64,000 nucleotides of DNA from Opitutaceae bacterium UBA2377 (GCA_002344205.1 DDSZ01000032.1:156732-220731), one strand, 5' to 3'; counted from the first letter of the stretch, positions 17,043 to 26,129 are shown. The notes: generated by a model from the sequence alone, not told the origin. Numbers and translations: made by a program.

Positions 17043-17288
17043 ATGAACACCTTGCTCAAGATTTTGCTGATAATCGTGCTCGCGGCGCTGGCGCTCAAAT
17101 TTGCGCCGATTCTGCTGCTCCCGGTGGCGTTGTTGGCCGCTGCGCTGCTGGCCCTGTGGGCGGTCCTGTCCGTCGCCGCAATCGCATTGCTGGCGGTGGT
17201 GGCCGGGCTGAGCCCGATCTGGATTCCGTTGCTGGCCTTGGTGGGCTTGATCATGCTCTGCCGCGGCGGCGCGCGCCGGACAGCCTGA
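17043..17288 (+). CDS. Small hydrophobic membrane protein
   Basis: An 81-residue protein beginning MNTLLKILLIIVLAALALKF, with at least two or three hydrophobic segments in succession (ILLIIVLAALAL, ILLLPVALLAAALLALWAVL, LLAVVAGLSPIWIPLLALVGLIML) and a short basic tail (RGGARRTA). A clear GGAGG lies four bases before the ATG at 17043 and decides the start. No family was recognised; the composition suggests a small inner-membrane protein. It is divergent from the NUDIX gene and converges on the aspartoacylase-like gene with six bases between stops. Confidence 0.72.
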   Translation: MNTLLKILLIIVLAALALKFAPILLLPVALLAAALLALWAVLSVAAIALLAVVAGLSPIWIPLLALVGLIMLCRGGARRTA

Positions 17289-17294
17289 ACACGA

Positions 17295-18209
17295 TCAGCC
17301 CAAGTAGAAGGCGCGATCCCCGGCCTCGAGCCAGGCGCGGTGGGCGAGTCCGCCGATCTGCCCGTGGCGCGGGGCGAGCACCGGCGTGGATATTCCGGCA
17401 AGGGGGTTGAGCAAGGTGCCGATGAGCGCGCCTGCACGGACCTCATCGCCGAGGGAGACGACAGCGGAAAAAATCCCGGCGGCCGGCGCAGTCTCGTAGT
17501 TGCCCGCTACCGGCGGGCGTGGGTCGCAGTCGGCCGGTGACAGCGAGGTGTCGTCGAGGCCAAGGGCAACAAGACAGCGGTTGAGCGCAGCGAGCAGCGC
17601 GGAGACCCCGGCAGGATCGAGTGCGCCGCCGCCGCCCCACTCGACGCCCGCGACCTGTTTGCCGACGCGGTGCGCCTCGCGGCTCAAGACCCCTGGGCAA
17701 TCGGGCACGAGCCAGGCGCGAAAGCGCCGGTCAAAACATGCGGCCATTTTTTTCGCGCCGTCACCGGCACCCGCATAAATCCCCGCGAGCGGCAGATGCA
17801 TGAACGCGATGCCGCCGCTATGCAGATCGATGACGGCATCCGCCGGGGCGATGAACTCCGACCAGACCGCATGGGCCAGTCGTGCCGTGGGACCGCCCGC
17901 GGGATCGCCGGGAAAGGCGCGGTTGAGATCGGCATCATCCGCGGGCGTGCGCCGTTGCCGCGCATTCCAAGCCGCGACGTTGACCACGGGCAGCAGCGTC
18001 ACGCGGCCGGCCAGCTTCGCCGGTTCCAGCTCGCCGAACCACGACTCGAGCGCGGCCGGACCTTCGTATTCATCGCCGTGGACCCCGCCGGTGACCAGCA
18101 GGTGCGGGCCGGGCCGGGCGCCGATGATTTCGCGCACGGGCAGGGCCGGGAGGTCGGGCGCGACGGACGGGGACCAGAGGCGGGACAGTTTGCGAGGGGC
18201 GGAACTCAC
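17295..18209 (-). CDS. Succinylglutamate desuccinylase/aspartoacylase family zinc deacylase
   Basis: A 304-residue M14-like zinc amidohydrolase. Family signatures include GGVHGDEYEGP (HxxE with H44 and E47 as metal ligands), NVAAWNARQRRTPADDADLNRAFPG (the R/N-rich substrate block) and DLHSGG, which supplies the third zinc ligand. The C-terminal barrel region (GIFSAVVSLGDEVRAGALIGTL) is also typical. These enzymes hydrolyse N-acyl amino acids and related amides. It is the last gene of a five-gene minus-strand operon and overlaps the creatininase gene by four bases. In that context it probably removes an acyl or amide group in a catabolic route; the substrate is not known. Confidence 0.86.
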   Translation of the reverse strand: MSSAPRKLSRLWSPSVAPDLPALPVREIIGARPGPHLLVTGGVHGDEYEGPAALESWFGELEPAKLAGRVTLLPVVNVAAWNARQRRTPADDADLNRAFPGDPAGGPTARLAHAVWSEFIAPADAVIDLHSGGIAFMHLPLAGIYAGAGDGAKKMAACFDRRFRAWLVPDCPGVLSREAHRVGKQVAGVEWGGGGALDPAGVSALLAALNRCLVALGLDDTSLSPADCDPRPPVAGNYETAPAAGIFSAVVSLGDEVRAGALIGTLLNPLAGISTPVLAPRHGQIGGLAHRAWLEAGDRAFYLG

Positions 18210-19054
18210 GCGTTGTAGTAGGGATTGGGGTCGGTGCCGCGCGCGGTGTAGTTGCGACGCGGCTTGACCGGCATGGCTTGGAATTCCTCGCAGAAGGCAA
18301 TGAGGTTTTTGATTTCCTCCTCGGCGTAGAGCCGGCCCTTTTCGGCGGTGGCAGTGGCAGGGTCGCCCTCGACCCCGGAGCCGTTGGAGACGCGCGACCA
18401 GTCGTCGATGAAGGCGACCGGACCGTCGCCGGCCATCAGGTCCACCCAGATTTGTTTTGAGCGCTCGGCCAGCATGTCGGCCACGGCCTTTTCCGGGTAA
18501 ACATGATCCGGCGCGATGTGCATATACCAGGAGGTCTCGAATTCGCAGGCGTGGGCCATGCCGCCGACGGGGGTGTCGCGAATCTTCGCCGCGAGATCAC
18601 GGGCGAGGTTCCAGTGGTTGATCGAAGCGGCGAGGGCGTCGTCGTGTTCGTTCACGATTTTGCGGGCGACCAGGGCGCAGGGCATGGAGTTGGAACCGTG
18701 GCCGTTGATGAGGATGATGCGCTTGTGCCCCTGGCGCACGAAACTGCGGGCAACGTCGGCCACATAGTTGATAAGGTGTTCGACCTCCACCGAGACCGTG
18801 CCGGGAAAACCCATGTTGTGCGTGTTGAAGCCGTAGGGGATGATCGGCACGCTCATCACGAGATCGGGGCGGCGCTTGGCGGTTTCGTCGCAGAGCCAGG
18901 TGATGATCCGGTTGTCGAGGTCAACGGTCAGGTGCGGGCCGTGTTGCTCGATGGCGCCGACGGGGATGAGCACCACGCGGTTGGCCTGCGCGGCGCGGCG
19001 CGCCTCCGGCCAGGTCATGTCTTCGAGGCGGGGTTTGGGTTCTTGGGGATTCAT
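18206..19054 (-). CDS. Creatininase family protein
   Basis: A 282-residue metal-dependent amidohydrolase. The metal-binding block reads GAIEQHGPHLTVDLDN (E, H and D ligands), followed by NTHNMGFPGTVSV, LINGHGSNSM and HACEFETSWYM (E ligand). The family includes creatinine amidohydrolase, MftE, formamidopyrimidine deformylases and the inositol-pathway hydrolase IolN, so the sequence alone does not fix the substrate. It sits between the Gfo/Idh dehydrogenase (nine bases) and the aspartoacylase-like gene (ATGA). An amide- or beta-diketone-hydrolysing step after a dehydrogenase is a reasonable inference; see findings. Confidence 0.88.
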   Translation of the reverse strand: MNPQEPKPRLEDMTWPEARRAAQANRVVLIPVGAIEQHGPHLTVDLDNRIITWLCDETAKRRPDLVMSVPIIPYGFNTHNMGFPGTVSVEVEHLINYVADVARSFVRQGHKRIILINGHGSNSMPCALVARKIVNEHDDALAASINHWNLARDLAAKIRDTPVGGMAHACEFETSWYMHIAPDHVYPEKAVADMLAERSKQIWVDLMAGDGPVAFIDDWSRVSNGSGVEGDPATATAEKGRLYAEEEIKNLIAFCEEFQAMPVKPRRNYTARGTDPNPYYNA

Positions 19055-19063
19055 AAATGCGGG

Positions 19064-20062
19064 TCAAAGGCCGATGACACGGCCGTCCTCGCGGGCGGAT
19101 TGCCACGCGGCGTGGGCGACCGCCAGCGCGGTTGCGGCCGCGTCGGCGGGCATCGGGGAAGGTCCACCCGTTACGATGGCCTGCAGGAATGCGGCGTCCG
19201 TCGCGGTGATGACCGTGCCATAGCCGCCGTAACCGAGGATCACATCGTCGGGCCAAAAATAGCGGTTGGCCGCGCCGTTGTGGACGGCCACGGGGCGGGA
19301 CCAGAGGTTGACGGTGAGGCTGCCGCCGGTGCCGTCGAGGAAGAGGCGCGGGTGGGCGTTTTGCGCGAGCGGGTAGCTGGACTTGAAATCCACCCAGCCG
19401 ATGTGCCCTTGGGCGAGCGCACCGCCGGCGAAGCGGATGTCGTAGCCCACGTGGTCCCAACCGGCCCCGGCCGTGCGTTCGGCGGCGCGGGCCGAGACAC
19501 TGACCGGCCGGTCGCCCATGAGCCAGAGCATGAGATCAATGTCATGCACGGCGGTGTCGAGCGGGCCGAGGTGCCACCCGCGGCTGTTGAGGTGCAACGG
19601 CGACAGCCGGCTGGCGGAGATGAAACGCGGCTTGCCGACCTCGCCGTCGTCCACCGCACGTCGCGCGTCAAGGTAGGCGCGGTCGAAACGCTCGCAATGC
19701 CCGACCATCACCACGCGATCCGGATGCGCGGCCGCGAGGGCGGCGATGGCGCGGGCATCGGCCGGTTCGTGGGCGAGCGGTTTTTCCACGAGCACGTGTT
19801 TGCCGTGGGCGAGGGCGAGTTCGACAAGGGCCCGATGGCTTTCGGCCGGCGTGCAGATGACGATGGCGTCGATGGCGGGACTGGCGGCGAGGGTGGCCGC
19901 GTCGGCGGCGCCCACGCCCGGAAAATCGCGTTGGGCCAAAGCGACGTGCTTGGGCTCAAGGTCGCACACGAGTCGCGGCTGACAGCCGGGCAGGCGGTAA
20001 AATTCGTGCAGGTGGTGCCGGCCGTGGTTGCCGACGCCGATGAAGCCGAGTCCGATGGTCAT
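19064..20062 (-). CDS. Gfo/Idh/MocA family oxidoreductase
   Basis: A 332-residue NAD(P)-dependent dehydrogenase. The Rossmann loop is GFIGVGNHGRHH at residues 6-17, and the catalytic-region motif VEKPLAHEP is near residue 93. The C-terminal domain has the HDIDLMLWLMG segment typical of the family. Unlike the paralogue at 240, the start is set by ATGA overlap with the upstream kinase (20059-20062). It is the third gene of the operon, and probably oxidises the sugar or cyclitol handled by it. Substrate unknown. Confidence 0.9.
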   Translation of the reverse strand: MTIGLGFIGVGNHGRHHLHEFYRLPGCQPRLVCDLEPKHVALAQRDFPGVGAADAATLAASPAIDAIVICTPAESHRALVELALAHGKHVLVEKPLAHEPADARAIAALAAAHPDRVVMVGHCERFDRAYLDARRAVDDGEVGKPRFISASRLSPLHLNSRGWHLGPLDTAVHDIDLMLWLMGDRPVSVSARAAERTAGAGWDHVGYDIRFAGGALAQGHIGWVDFKSSYPLAQNAHPRLFLDGTGGSLTVNLWSRPVAVHNGAANRYFWPDDVILGYGGYGTVITATDAAFLQAIVTGGPSPMPADAAATALAVAHAAWQSAREDGRVIGL

Positions 20063-21525
20063 GGTTTTTTCTCGCTGGGTTGGCTGGTGGCGTGGGCGGT
20101 GGCGGCAGCTTGGTGGTAGCGTCTCGCTCCGGCCGCCCAAGCGGCCTGCGCCGCGCCGGGCGGGCATTCCCATACGGTTTCCAACCGTGATTGGGCGAGC
20201 GCATAAGGATCGGCGCCGGTGAGAGCGGCCTCGGTGATGAGCGCGGCGGCGATCGCGGTGGACTGGGGCAGGGCTCCGCGCCGCCGCACGGTGAGGCCGT
20301 AAAGATCGGCCCGGACCTGGGCGCCGCGTTGGCCGAGCCCAAGCGGGCCGGAAGTGTGAACGGCGCCACCGGACCGCTCCGCATGGGGCCGCAGACTGGC
20401 GAGCAGGGAATGCAGGGAATAGAACACACCTTCCACGGCGGCCCGGTAAAGATCGGCGGCCGTATGTTCGGGCCGCAGCCCCTGCCAAGAACCCGTGAGG
20501 GCGGCGTTCCACCATGGTCCGCGTTCGCCGGCGAGGAAGGGCAGGAAGAGCAGTTCCCCCGGCACAGCCTGGAGCGGGGGGAGTCCGTTGGCCGGAGCTT
20601 GCGCGGGATCGAGCGCGAGGACACGGCGGGCCCAGGCGAGTGCCGCGCCGGCCGTGGTGGTGGAGGCGCCCATGAGCCAGCGGCCCGGCACGATGTCGGG
20701 ATAAGTCTCCACCGCGCCGGCGGGATCGAGCATGAATTTTTCGGTGGCGAGGTAGATCGAGCCGGTGGTGCCGCAGTGTTCGAAATAATCGCCGGGGGTG
20801 ATGACGCCGGCGCCGAGTGTTTCGATGTCGTCGCCGCCACCGGTGACGACGGGGATACCGGCGGTGAGTCCGAGGGCTTGTGCGGCGGCGGGCGTCAGTT
20901 TGCCGGCCAGCGAGAGCGTGGGCTGCACGGGCGGCAGTTGCGCGGCGCGGATGCCCGCGAGTTCGACGAGCGACAGTTCCCAATTGCCGGTGCGGATATT
21001 CCACAGCAAGGTGCCGGCGGCATCAGTCGGATCGGTGGCGGCCTCGCCGGTGAGGCGGAAGCGCAGATAATCCTTGGGTGGCAGCAACCAGGCGGCGTTG
21101 CGCCACGCGGCCGCCGCCGGACTGCGGGTCAGGTGGCGGAGCTTGGGCAACACGCACGTGACATCAAGCCGGCCGCCGGTGAGGGTATGAATCGAGCGCC
21201 AGCCGGGGGCGGCGAGGAGTTCGGCGACCTCGGCGTGGGCGCGGCGGTCCATCACGACGGGCACGGGCGCGAGCGGGTTGCCGGCCGCATCCATGGGCAC
21301 GACCGCGTGCATCTGTGCGGTGACACCGATGGCGTCCACCGGCGAAGGCGCGAGCTCGCGCACCAGTGCGACGGCCCTCGCCCACCATTCGTTCGCATCC
21401 TGCTCGGCCTCGAGGCCGGCGGTGCGGAGGCTGAGGGTGGCGGCGCGTTCCGCCACGAGCCGCCCGTCCGACCAGAGCGCGGCCTTGAGCACCGTCGTGC
21501 CGAGATCGAGCGTCAGCAGCATCAT
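20059..21525 (-). CDS. FGGY-family sugar kinase, xylulokinase-like
   Basis: A 488-residue FGGY kinase beginning MMLLTLDLGTTVLKAALWSD, the phosphate-1 block. The N-domain has GVTAQMHAVVPMD (the xylulokinase-type 'GQMHG' position is here AQMHA) and the middle a GGGDDIETLGAGV segment. The C-domain carries LLFLPFLAGERGPWW and a SGPLGLGQRGAQVRADLYGL ATP-site block. It resembles xylulokinases but with local changes, so the sugar may not be xylulose. It lies between the SHMT-like gene and the Gfo/Idh gene, with four-base overlaps on both sides, which ties it to that pathway. Confidence 0.86.
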   Translation of the reverse strand: MMLLTLDLGTTVLKAALWSDGRLVAERAATLSLRTAGLEAEQDANEWWARAVALVRELAPSPVDAIGVTAQMHAVVPMDAAGNPLAPVPVVMDRRAHAEVAELLAAPGWRSIHTLTGGRLDVTCVLPKLRHLTRSPAAAAWRNAAWLLPPKDYLRFRLTGEAATDPTDAAGTLLWNIRTGNWELSLVELAGIRAAQLPPVQPTLSLAGKLTPAAAQALGLTAGIPVVTGGGDDIETLGAGVITPGDYFEHCGTTGSIYLATEKFMLDPAGAVETYPDIVPGRWLMGASTTTAGAALAWARRVLALDPAQAPANGLPPLQAVPGELLFLPFLAGERGPWWNAALTGSWQGLRPEHTAADLYRAAVEGVFYSLHSLLASLRPHAERSGGAVHTSGPLGLGQRGAQVRADLYGLTVRRRGALPQSTAIAAALITEAALTGADPYALAQSRLETVWECPPGAAQAAWAAGARRYHQAAATAHATSQPSEKKP

Positions 21526-22769
21526 GCCGGAAGCGGCCAGGTGAAGCGCCAGTCCTGCCAGCGGGCGACGAGCGCGCCGACCTGTGTGGAAATTTCCGCG
21601 GCGGGGCGTTCACCGCGCCAGGCGGCGGCGACAAGCCGGGCGACGGCCGGTGCTTCCGCGGCCGTGAAACCCCGGCGGGTGATCTCCTGCACACCGAAGC
21701 GCAGGCAGCCGCCGCCAAGTTCGGCGGGCAGCCCCACCGGCGTGGCGAGGATGTCGGCGGCTTCAAGCCGGTCGCCCACGGCGGCCGCCTCGGGGCTGGC
21801 GATGAGGATGGTATGCGTGTCGGTGTAGCCGACTTTGGCGCCGATTACCGGCAGGTCTTCCGCCGCGAGGGCGGCGCCGAGGGCCCGGGCGTTGGCGACC
21901 ACGGCGGCGACATGTTCACGCCCGAATGCCTGCCACTCGGCGGCGACGGCGGCGAGCGCCGGCAGGCGGTGCAGGTGATGATTGGTGACGATGGCGGGAT
22001 AAATCGCCGGGGCGATGCGGTGGAAGAGCGCGGTGTCGTCGGCGAGCAGCACGCCGCCCTGCGGGCCGGCAAAGGTCTTGTGTGTGGACGAAGTGATGAC
22101 GTGCGCGCCCTCCTTGAGCGGGTTCGGATAGGCACCGCCGGCGATGAGGCCGAGCACATGGGAGGCGTCGAATTGCAGGATGCCGCCGTAGGCGTTGAGC
22201 GCATCGGCGAGCGGCCGGATGGGATGGGCAAAGAGAAATAGCGACGAGCCGAGGATGACTACGCGCGGCCGGCGTTCACGGATAAGTGCGACCGTGCGGT
22301 CCACATCGATGTTGTAGGCGGCTGGGTCGAGCGGAATGGATTCGACCTTGAGCGGACAAAGCGGGGCCTCGTTGAGCTTGCGGGCGAGGCGGTGACCGCC
22401 GCCGGGACCGTCGAGTTCGAGCACCAGGTCGCCGGGCTGGCAGCAGGCCATGAGCACCGCGATGCCGGCCACGTGGCCGGAGAGCGGGCGCAGGTCGGCA
22501 TGACGGCACTGGAAAAGTTTTTGCAGGGCGTCGCGGGCGGCCAGATCAAGGGCGGTGATGTGCCGGTTGCCGGTGTATTTGCGCGCGGTGGGATCGGTGC
22601 CGCGGTAGTCGCCATAGCGGTGGCCGAGCCCGGGATCGATGGCCTGTTCCACCCAGGGGCTCATCACGTTTTCGGAGGCGATGAGGTTGAGCGTATGGGC
22701 GCGGTAGGCGTGGTGGGCGGCGCAGAGATCGCGGATGGTCTGCAGGGGCGGGGGAACGGAGGAGGGCAT
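21522..22769 (-). CDS. Serine hydroxymethyltransferase-like PLP enzyme
   Basis: A 415-residue fold-type I PLP enzyme of the SHMT family from ATG 22769, with NLIASENVMS (residues 28-37), GHRYGDYRGTD, the DASH motif (201-204) and PLP lysine K231 in STHKTFAGPQGG. It differs from housekeeping GlyA: the middle region is diverged (LELDGPGGGHRLARK in place of the usual SLxxGGHLTHG), and it is the first gene of a sugar-type operon. Such paralogues often act as beta-hydroxy amino acid aldolases or on alpha-methylserine. Folate dependence cannot be judged. It is coupled to the kinase by ATGA. Confidence 0.8.
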   Translation of the reverse strand: MPSSVPPPLQTIRDLCAAHHAYRAHTLNLIASENVMSPWVEQAIDPGLGHRYGDYRGTDPTARKYTGNRHITALDLAARDALQKLFQCRHADLRPLSGHVAGIAVLMACCQPGDLVLELDGPGGGHRLARKLNEAPLCPLKVESIPLDPAAYNIDVDRTVALIRERRPRVVILGSSLFLFAHPIRPLADALNAYGGILQFDASHVLGLIAGGAYPNPLKEGAHVITSSTHKTFAGPQGGVLLADDTALFHRIAPAIYPAIVTNHHLHRLPALAAVAAEWQAFGREHVAAVVANARALGAALAAEDLPVIGAKVGYTDTHTILIASPEAAAVGDRLEAADILATPVGLPAELGGGCLRFGVQEITRRGFTAAEAPAVARLVAAAWRGERPAAEISTQVGALVARWQDWRFTWPLPA

Positions 22770-22912
22770 GACCGGTAATGGCTCCGGCCCAAGCGGGACG
22801 CGCTCGGGCGGAAAGCCCAAGGCCGTCGCATCCGGCCGTCTCCGTCAATCTTAACAGCCTGCGTCGCGGGTTTATGACTGGCGGCGCGGCGGGCGGCGGC
22901 TTTGCTCGTGGC

Positions 22913-23605
22913 ATGACAGGTGCGCTGCCCTCCGCCATTATCGCCGGCATCAGCTTCATCGGCCGCAGTAGCGGCGGGGTGAAGCAACTCGCGGGCTTTC
23001 GCAAAGGGCATCATACGCTGCCCGATGCGGCCAACGCGGTGACCAACGCATTTCTGGGCAAAATCTGCGCGGGCGAGCTGGGCGAACAGGCCGAGGCGCT
23101 TTTTCAAAAAGTGCGCACCGGGCTGGGCTACAAGCGCAAGGATGTGGCGCTGGCGCTCACGCCGCCGCTCGCCGTGCTGAACGCAAGGGACTTCACGGTG
23201 GAAATCGCCTACGCGCTGGAGGCAGCGGATCCGGCGCGCTATGCGGTGGTGCAGACGCTGCACAGCCTGCGGCAGGGAGACCTGGTGCAAACGGAGGAGT
23301 TTGCGGCGATCTTTGCGGCGGCTTTCACGGAGATCAGTTTTGTCCTGAAACAGGGCGTGCGGGTGGAGGCGGTCATTGATGCGATCGAGGCGCTGGAGGA
23401 GAGTGAGCTGGCGGTGGACTACCCGGCCGACTGCCGCGAGTGCCAGATCCGCGTGCCGGGCGTGGACGCGCAGGTGCGCTGCACGGAGGCTTCCATGGAC
23501 ATTCTTTTCCCGCGCGCGGATTCACCGCGCGAGCTGTTGGCCGAGTTTGCCGCGGTGCGAAGCGCGTTTGCGGTCAGTCCTGCGCTGGCCGGGGTGATCG
23601 GCTGA
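22913..23605 (+). CDS. Conserved-looking protein of unknown function
   Basis: I do not recognise a family. About 230 residues from ATG 22913 (MTGALPSAIIAGISFIGRSSGG); an upstream ATG at 22874 is possible but adds a Gly/Ala-rich stretch. No signal peptide, transmembrane segment or catalytic motif is clear. The body is predicted helical with segments such as TLPDAANAVTNAFLGKICAGELGEQAEALFQKVRTGLGYKRKDVAL and, near the C-terminus, a RECQIRVPGVDAQVRCTEASMDILF strand-like region. Codon use fits the neighbours. It is divergent from the SHMT-like gene and may share its promoter region. Confidence 0.6.
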   Translation: MTGALPSAIIAGISFIGRSSGGVKQLAGFRKGHHTLPDAANAVTNAFLGKICAGELGEQAEALFQKVRTGLGYKRKDVALALTPPLAVLNARDFTVEIAYALEAADPARYAVVQTLHSLRQGDLVQTEEFAAIFAAAFTEISFVLKQGVRVEAVIDAIEALEESELAVDYPADCRECQIRVPGVDAQVRCTEASMDILFPRADSPRELLAEFAAVRSAFAVSPALAGVIG

Positions 23606-23732
23606 TTTTGGGATATTTCTCGCCCGCGGTCGGGCAGTCGCTAGGTGCCTAGGGATGCTTTTTGCCCCCTTTGCCGGAGAGAGCGTCTGCCGCCGGGTGC
23701 CCGCCCCGACTGTCCCCAAGGGCACGCCGAAC

Positions 23733-26081
23733 ATGGAGCCCTTGCACGCGCTCGACGGCGCGGCGTGGCTGTGGCACCCGGAGCTGGGGGAGCGCGAGCC
23801 GGGTTTCGTGCTGTTCCGGCTCAAGGTGAAATCGACGCGCGCCGAGACCGTGCGGCTGCAGGTGAGCGCGGATCTTTGCTACACGCTGGCGCTGGACGGG
23901 GCGTTGATCGCACGCGGACCCGACTCGGGCGATGTGCCGCACTGGTCCTTTGCCACCTACGAACTGAGGTTGAAGCCGGGCGCGCACCGGCTGGAGGCGC
24001 TCGTGTGGTGGGCGACGACCCCGCAGGCGCCGGATTCGCGGATGACGTGGCGTGGCGGCTTTGCGTGCGCCGGGTTGGGCGCGGCGGTCAAACGCTTCAC
24101 CACGGGCCCGGCGCCGTGGCGGGTGACGAAACTTTCGGGCATGAAGTGGGGTCCGCCACTGGGCCGTTCCTATCACGTGCTCGGCGGTTCGGCTTTGGTG
24201 GACTTGGCACGGTTCGATCCCAAGCAGGCGCAGTGGGTGAAGCCGGCCGTGGTGCGGGCGCCCGTGGAGTTCAATCCCTGCGGCATCGTCGCCCGTGGTT
24301 GGCGGTTGCATCCGGCGGCGCTGCCCGAGCAGCGGCATGATTTTTGGAGCGGCGGAAGCGTGCGGGCGCAGGTGCCGCGTTGGGCGGCCGGGAAAAGCGT
24401 CCGGTTTGGCGCGGAGCTGGTGCCGGACGCGGCGACGGCGGCCGGCTGGAACCGGCTGCTGCAGCACGGCGAAGCGTTGAAGCTGCCGGCGCGGCATCAG
24501 GAGACCGTGCTGATCGATACGGAGGACTACCTTTGCGGCTTCGCGATGCTGGAATTCTCCGGCGGGCCCGGTGCCCAAGTGCGGGTGGATTGGGCGGAGT
24601 CGCTCTTTGAGCGCGAGGAAACGACCACGAACAAATATGGCAACACGCCCGGGCCCAAGGGCCACCGCGGGGCGGTGGCGCACAAGCTGTTCTTCGGGTT
24701 TGGCGACCGCTGGACCCTTGGCGGGAGCGGGCGGCGCTGGACCGGTTCGCCGTGGTGGCGCTCGGGCCGCTACCTGATGGTGAGCATCAAGACCGGGGCG
24801 AAACCGGTGACGCTGCACCGTCTGGGCGTGGAGCGCACGGGTTTCCCGCTGGCCTCAACGGCGAAATTCGCCTCCAGCGACGCGACGCTCGGGCCGGTGA
24901 TCGCGCTGAGCGAACGCGGGCTGCGCGCGTGCATGCACGAGGTGTTCGTGGACTGCCCCTACTACGAGCAGATGATGTATGTGGCCGATACGCGCATCCA
25001 GATGCTGCTGGCGTATGTGTTTGCCGGGGACGACCGGCTGCCGCGCCGCGGCATGGAGTTGTTCGACTTGTCGCGGGGCCGCGGCGGTTACCCGACGATG
25101 CGGCACCCTTCGTTCGAGCGGCAAGAGAGCGCGACCTTTGCGATGATCTGGCCGTGGATGCTGCGCGACTTCGCGCTCTGGCGCGACGATCTGCCGTGGC
25201 TGCGTCAGCGGATTCCGGGACTGCGCGCGCTCATGGAGGCGCTGCAGACCGAAACCGATGAGGACGGTTTGCTGGTGAAACCGCCGGGCTGGCTCTTTGC
25301 CGATTGGGTGCCGGGCTGGGAAGCGGGTTGGGCGCCGGGCCAGCTTGAGGGCCGGCGCTCGGCGCTGGTGAACCTGCAATACCTGATTACGCTGCAGGCT
25401 GCGGCGGAGCTGGAAACGTGGGCGGGCGAGCCGGCGCTGGCGCAGCGCTGGACGGTGCGCGCCGCGGCGCTGAAGGATGCCATCACGCGCCATTTCTGGG
25501 CCGAGGCGCGCGGCTTGTGGGCCAACGACACGGCGCACGAAACGTTCAGCCAGCATGCCCAGGCGCTGGCGGTTGTTGCCGGGCTGCGGGTGCCGGACCC
25601 GATGATGTGGGCGGATGCGACGGCGAACGGGATCGCGGTGGCGACAATCTATTTCCAGCACTACCTTTTCGAGGCGCTGGGCCGGGCGGGGCGGGGCGAC
25701 CTGGTCCTGGAAAAACTGGAAATGTGGCGGGAGCTGGTGCGGCAGGGTTTCAAGACGCCGGTGGAAAGCCCCGAGCCGGCGCGGTCGGACTGTCACGCAT
25801 GGGGCGCGCATCCGGTGTTTCACCTGCATGCGACGATCGCGGGCATCCGGCCGGTGGCGCCGGGCTTTCGGATAGTGCGCATCGCGCCGCAACCCGGCGC
25901 ACTGACCTCGCTTGAGGTCGCGCTGCCGCATCCGCGCGGGCAGGTGAAATTGCAGGCGAGCTTCACCAAGGATCAGGTCGAGGCCATGGTGGAACTGCCG
26001 CCGGAGACCGAGGGCGAATTCATTTGGCGCGGCCAAAGCCAGCCGCTGCGCGCCGGTTCGCAGACCGTGCGCATGGGTTGA
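23733..26081 (+). CDS. Alpha-L-rhamnosidase-like glycoside hydrolase (GH78-type)
   Basis: About 782 residues from ATG 23733 (MEPLHALDGAAWLWHP); an earlier ATG at 23655 is possible. The layout matches bacterial rhamnosidases: an N-terminal beta-sandwich (residues about 25-130, with FATYELRLKPGAHRLEALVWW), a middle region, then a six-hairpin catalytic barrel with ACMHEVFVDCPYYEQMMYVADTRIQMLLAY, the conserved DCP(Y/T)R(E)Q-like block, and HPSFERQESATFAMIWPWML. The C-terminal beta domain ends in GSQTVRMG. No signal peptide is evident at this start, so it may act on oligosaccharides inside the cell. No transporter is adjacent. The exact glycosidase activity is inferred. Confidence 0.78.
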   Translation: MEPLHALDGAAWLWHPELGEREPGFVLFRLKVKSTRAETVRLQVSADLCYTLALDGALIARGPDSGDVPHWSFATYELRLKPGAHRLEALVWWATTPQAPDSRMTWRGGFACAGLGAAVKRFTTGPAPWRVTKLSGMKWGPPLGRSYHVLGGSALVDLARFDPKQAQWVKPAVVRAPVEFNPCGIVARGWRLHPAALPEQRHDFWSGGSVRAQVPRWAAGKSVRFGAELVPDAATAAGWNRLLQHGEALKLPARHQETVLIDTEDYLCGFAMLEFSGGPGAQVRVDWAESLFEREETTTNKYGNTPGPKGHRGAVAHKLFFGFGDRWTLGGSGRRWTGSPWWRSGRYLMVSIKTGAKPVTLHRLGVERTGFPLASTAKFASSDATLGPVIALSERGLRACMHEVFVDCPYYEQMMYVADTRIQMLLAYVFAGDDRLPRRGMELFDLSRGRGGYPTMRHPSFERQESATFAMIWPWMLRDFALWRDDLPWLRQRIPGLRALMEALQTETDEDGLLVKPPGWLFADWVPGWEAGWAPGQLEGRRSALVNLQYLITLQAAAELETWAGEPALAQRWTVRAAALKDAITRHFWAEARGLWANDTAHETFSQHAQALAVVAGLRVPDPMMWADATANGIAVATIYFQHYLFEALGRAGRGDLVLEKLEMWRELVRQGFKTPVESPEPARSDCHAWGAHPVFHLHATIAGIRPVAPGFRIVRIAPQPGALTSLEVALPHPRGQVKLQASFTKDQVEAMVELPPETEGEFIWRGQSQPLRAGSQTVRMG

Positions 26082-26103
26082 GTGATTTGCGCGGGGACAA
26101 AAA

Positions 26104-26129
26104 CGGCGTCCCGCGAAAGGGACGCCGTG
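26104..26129 (-). terminator. Rho-independent terminator for mdh
   Basis: A perfect ten-base-pair stem ACGGCGTCCC/GGGACGCCGT with loop GCGAAA. On the minus strand it is followed by TTTTTG, so it terminates mdh, whose stop is 35 bases away. It also lies between the converging GH78 gene and mdh, but U-rich sequence is on the minus side only. Confidence 0.85.
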
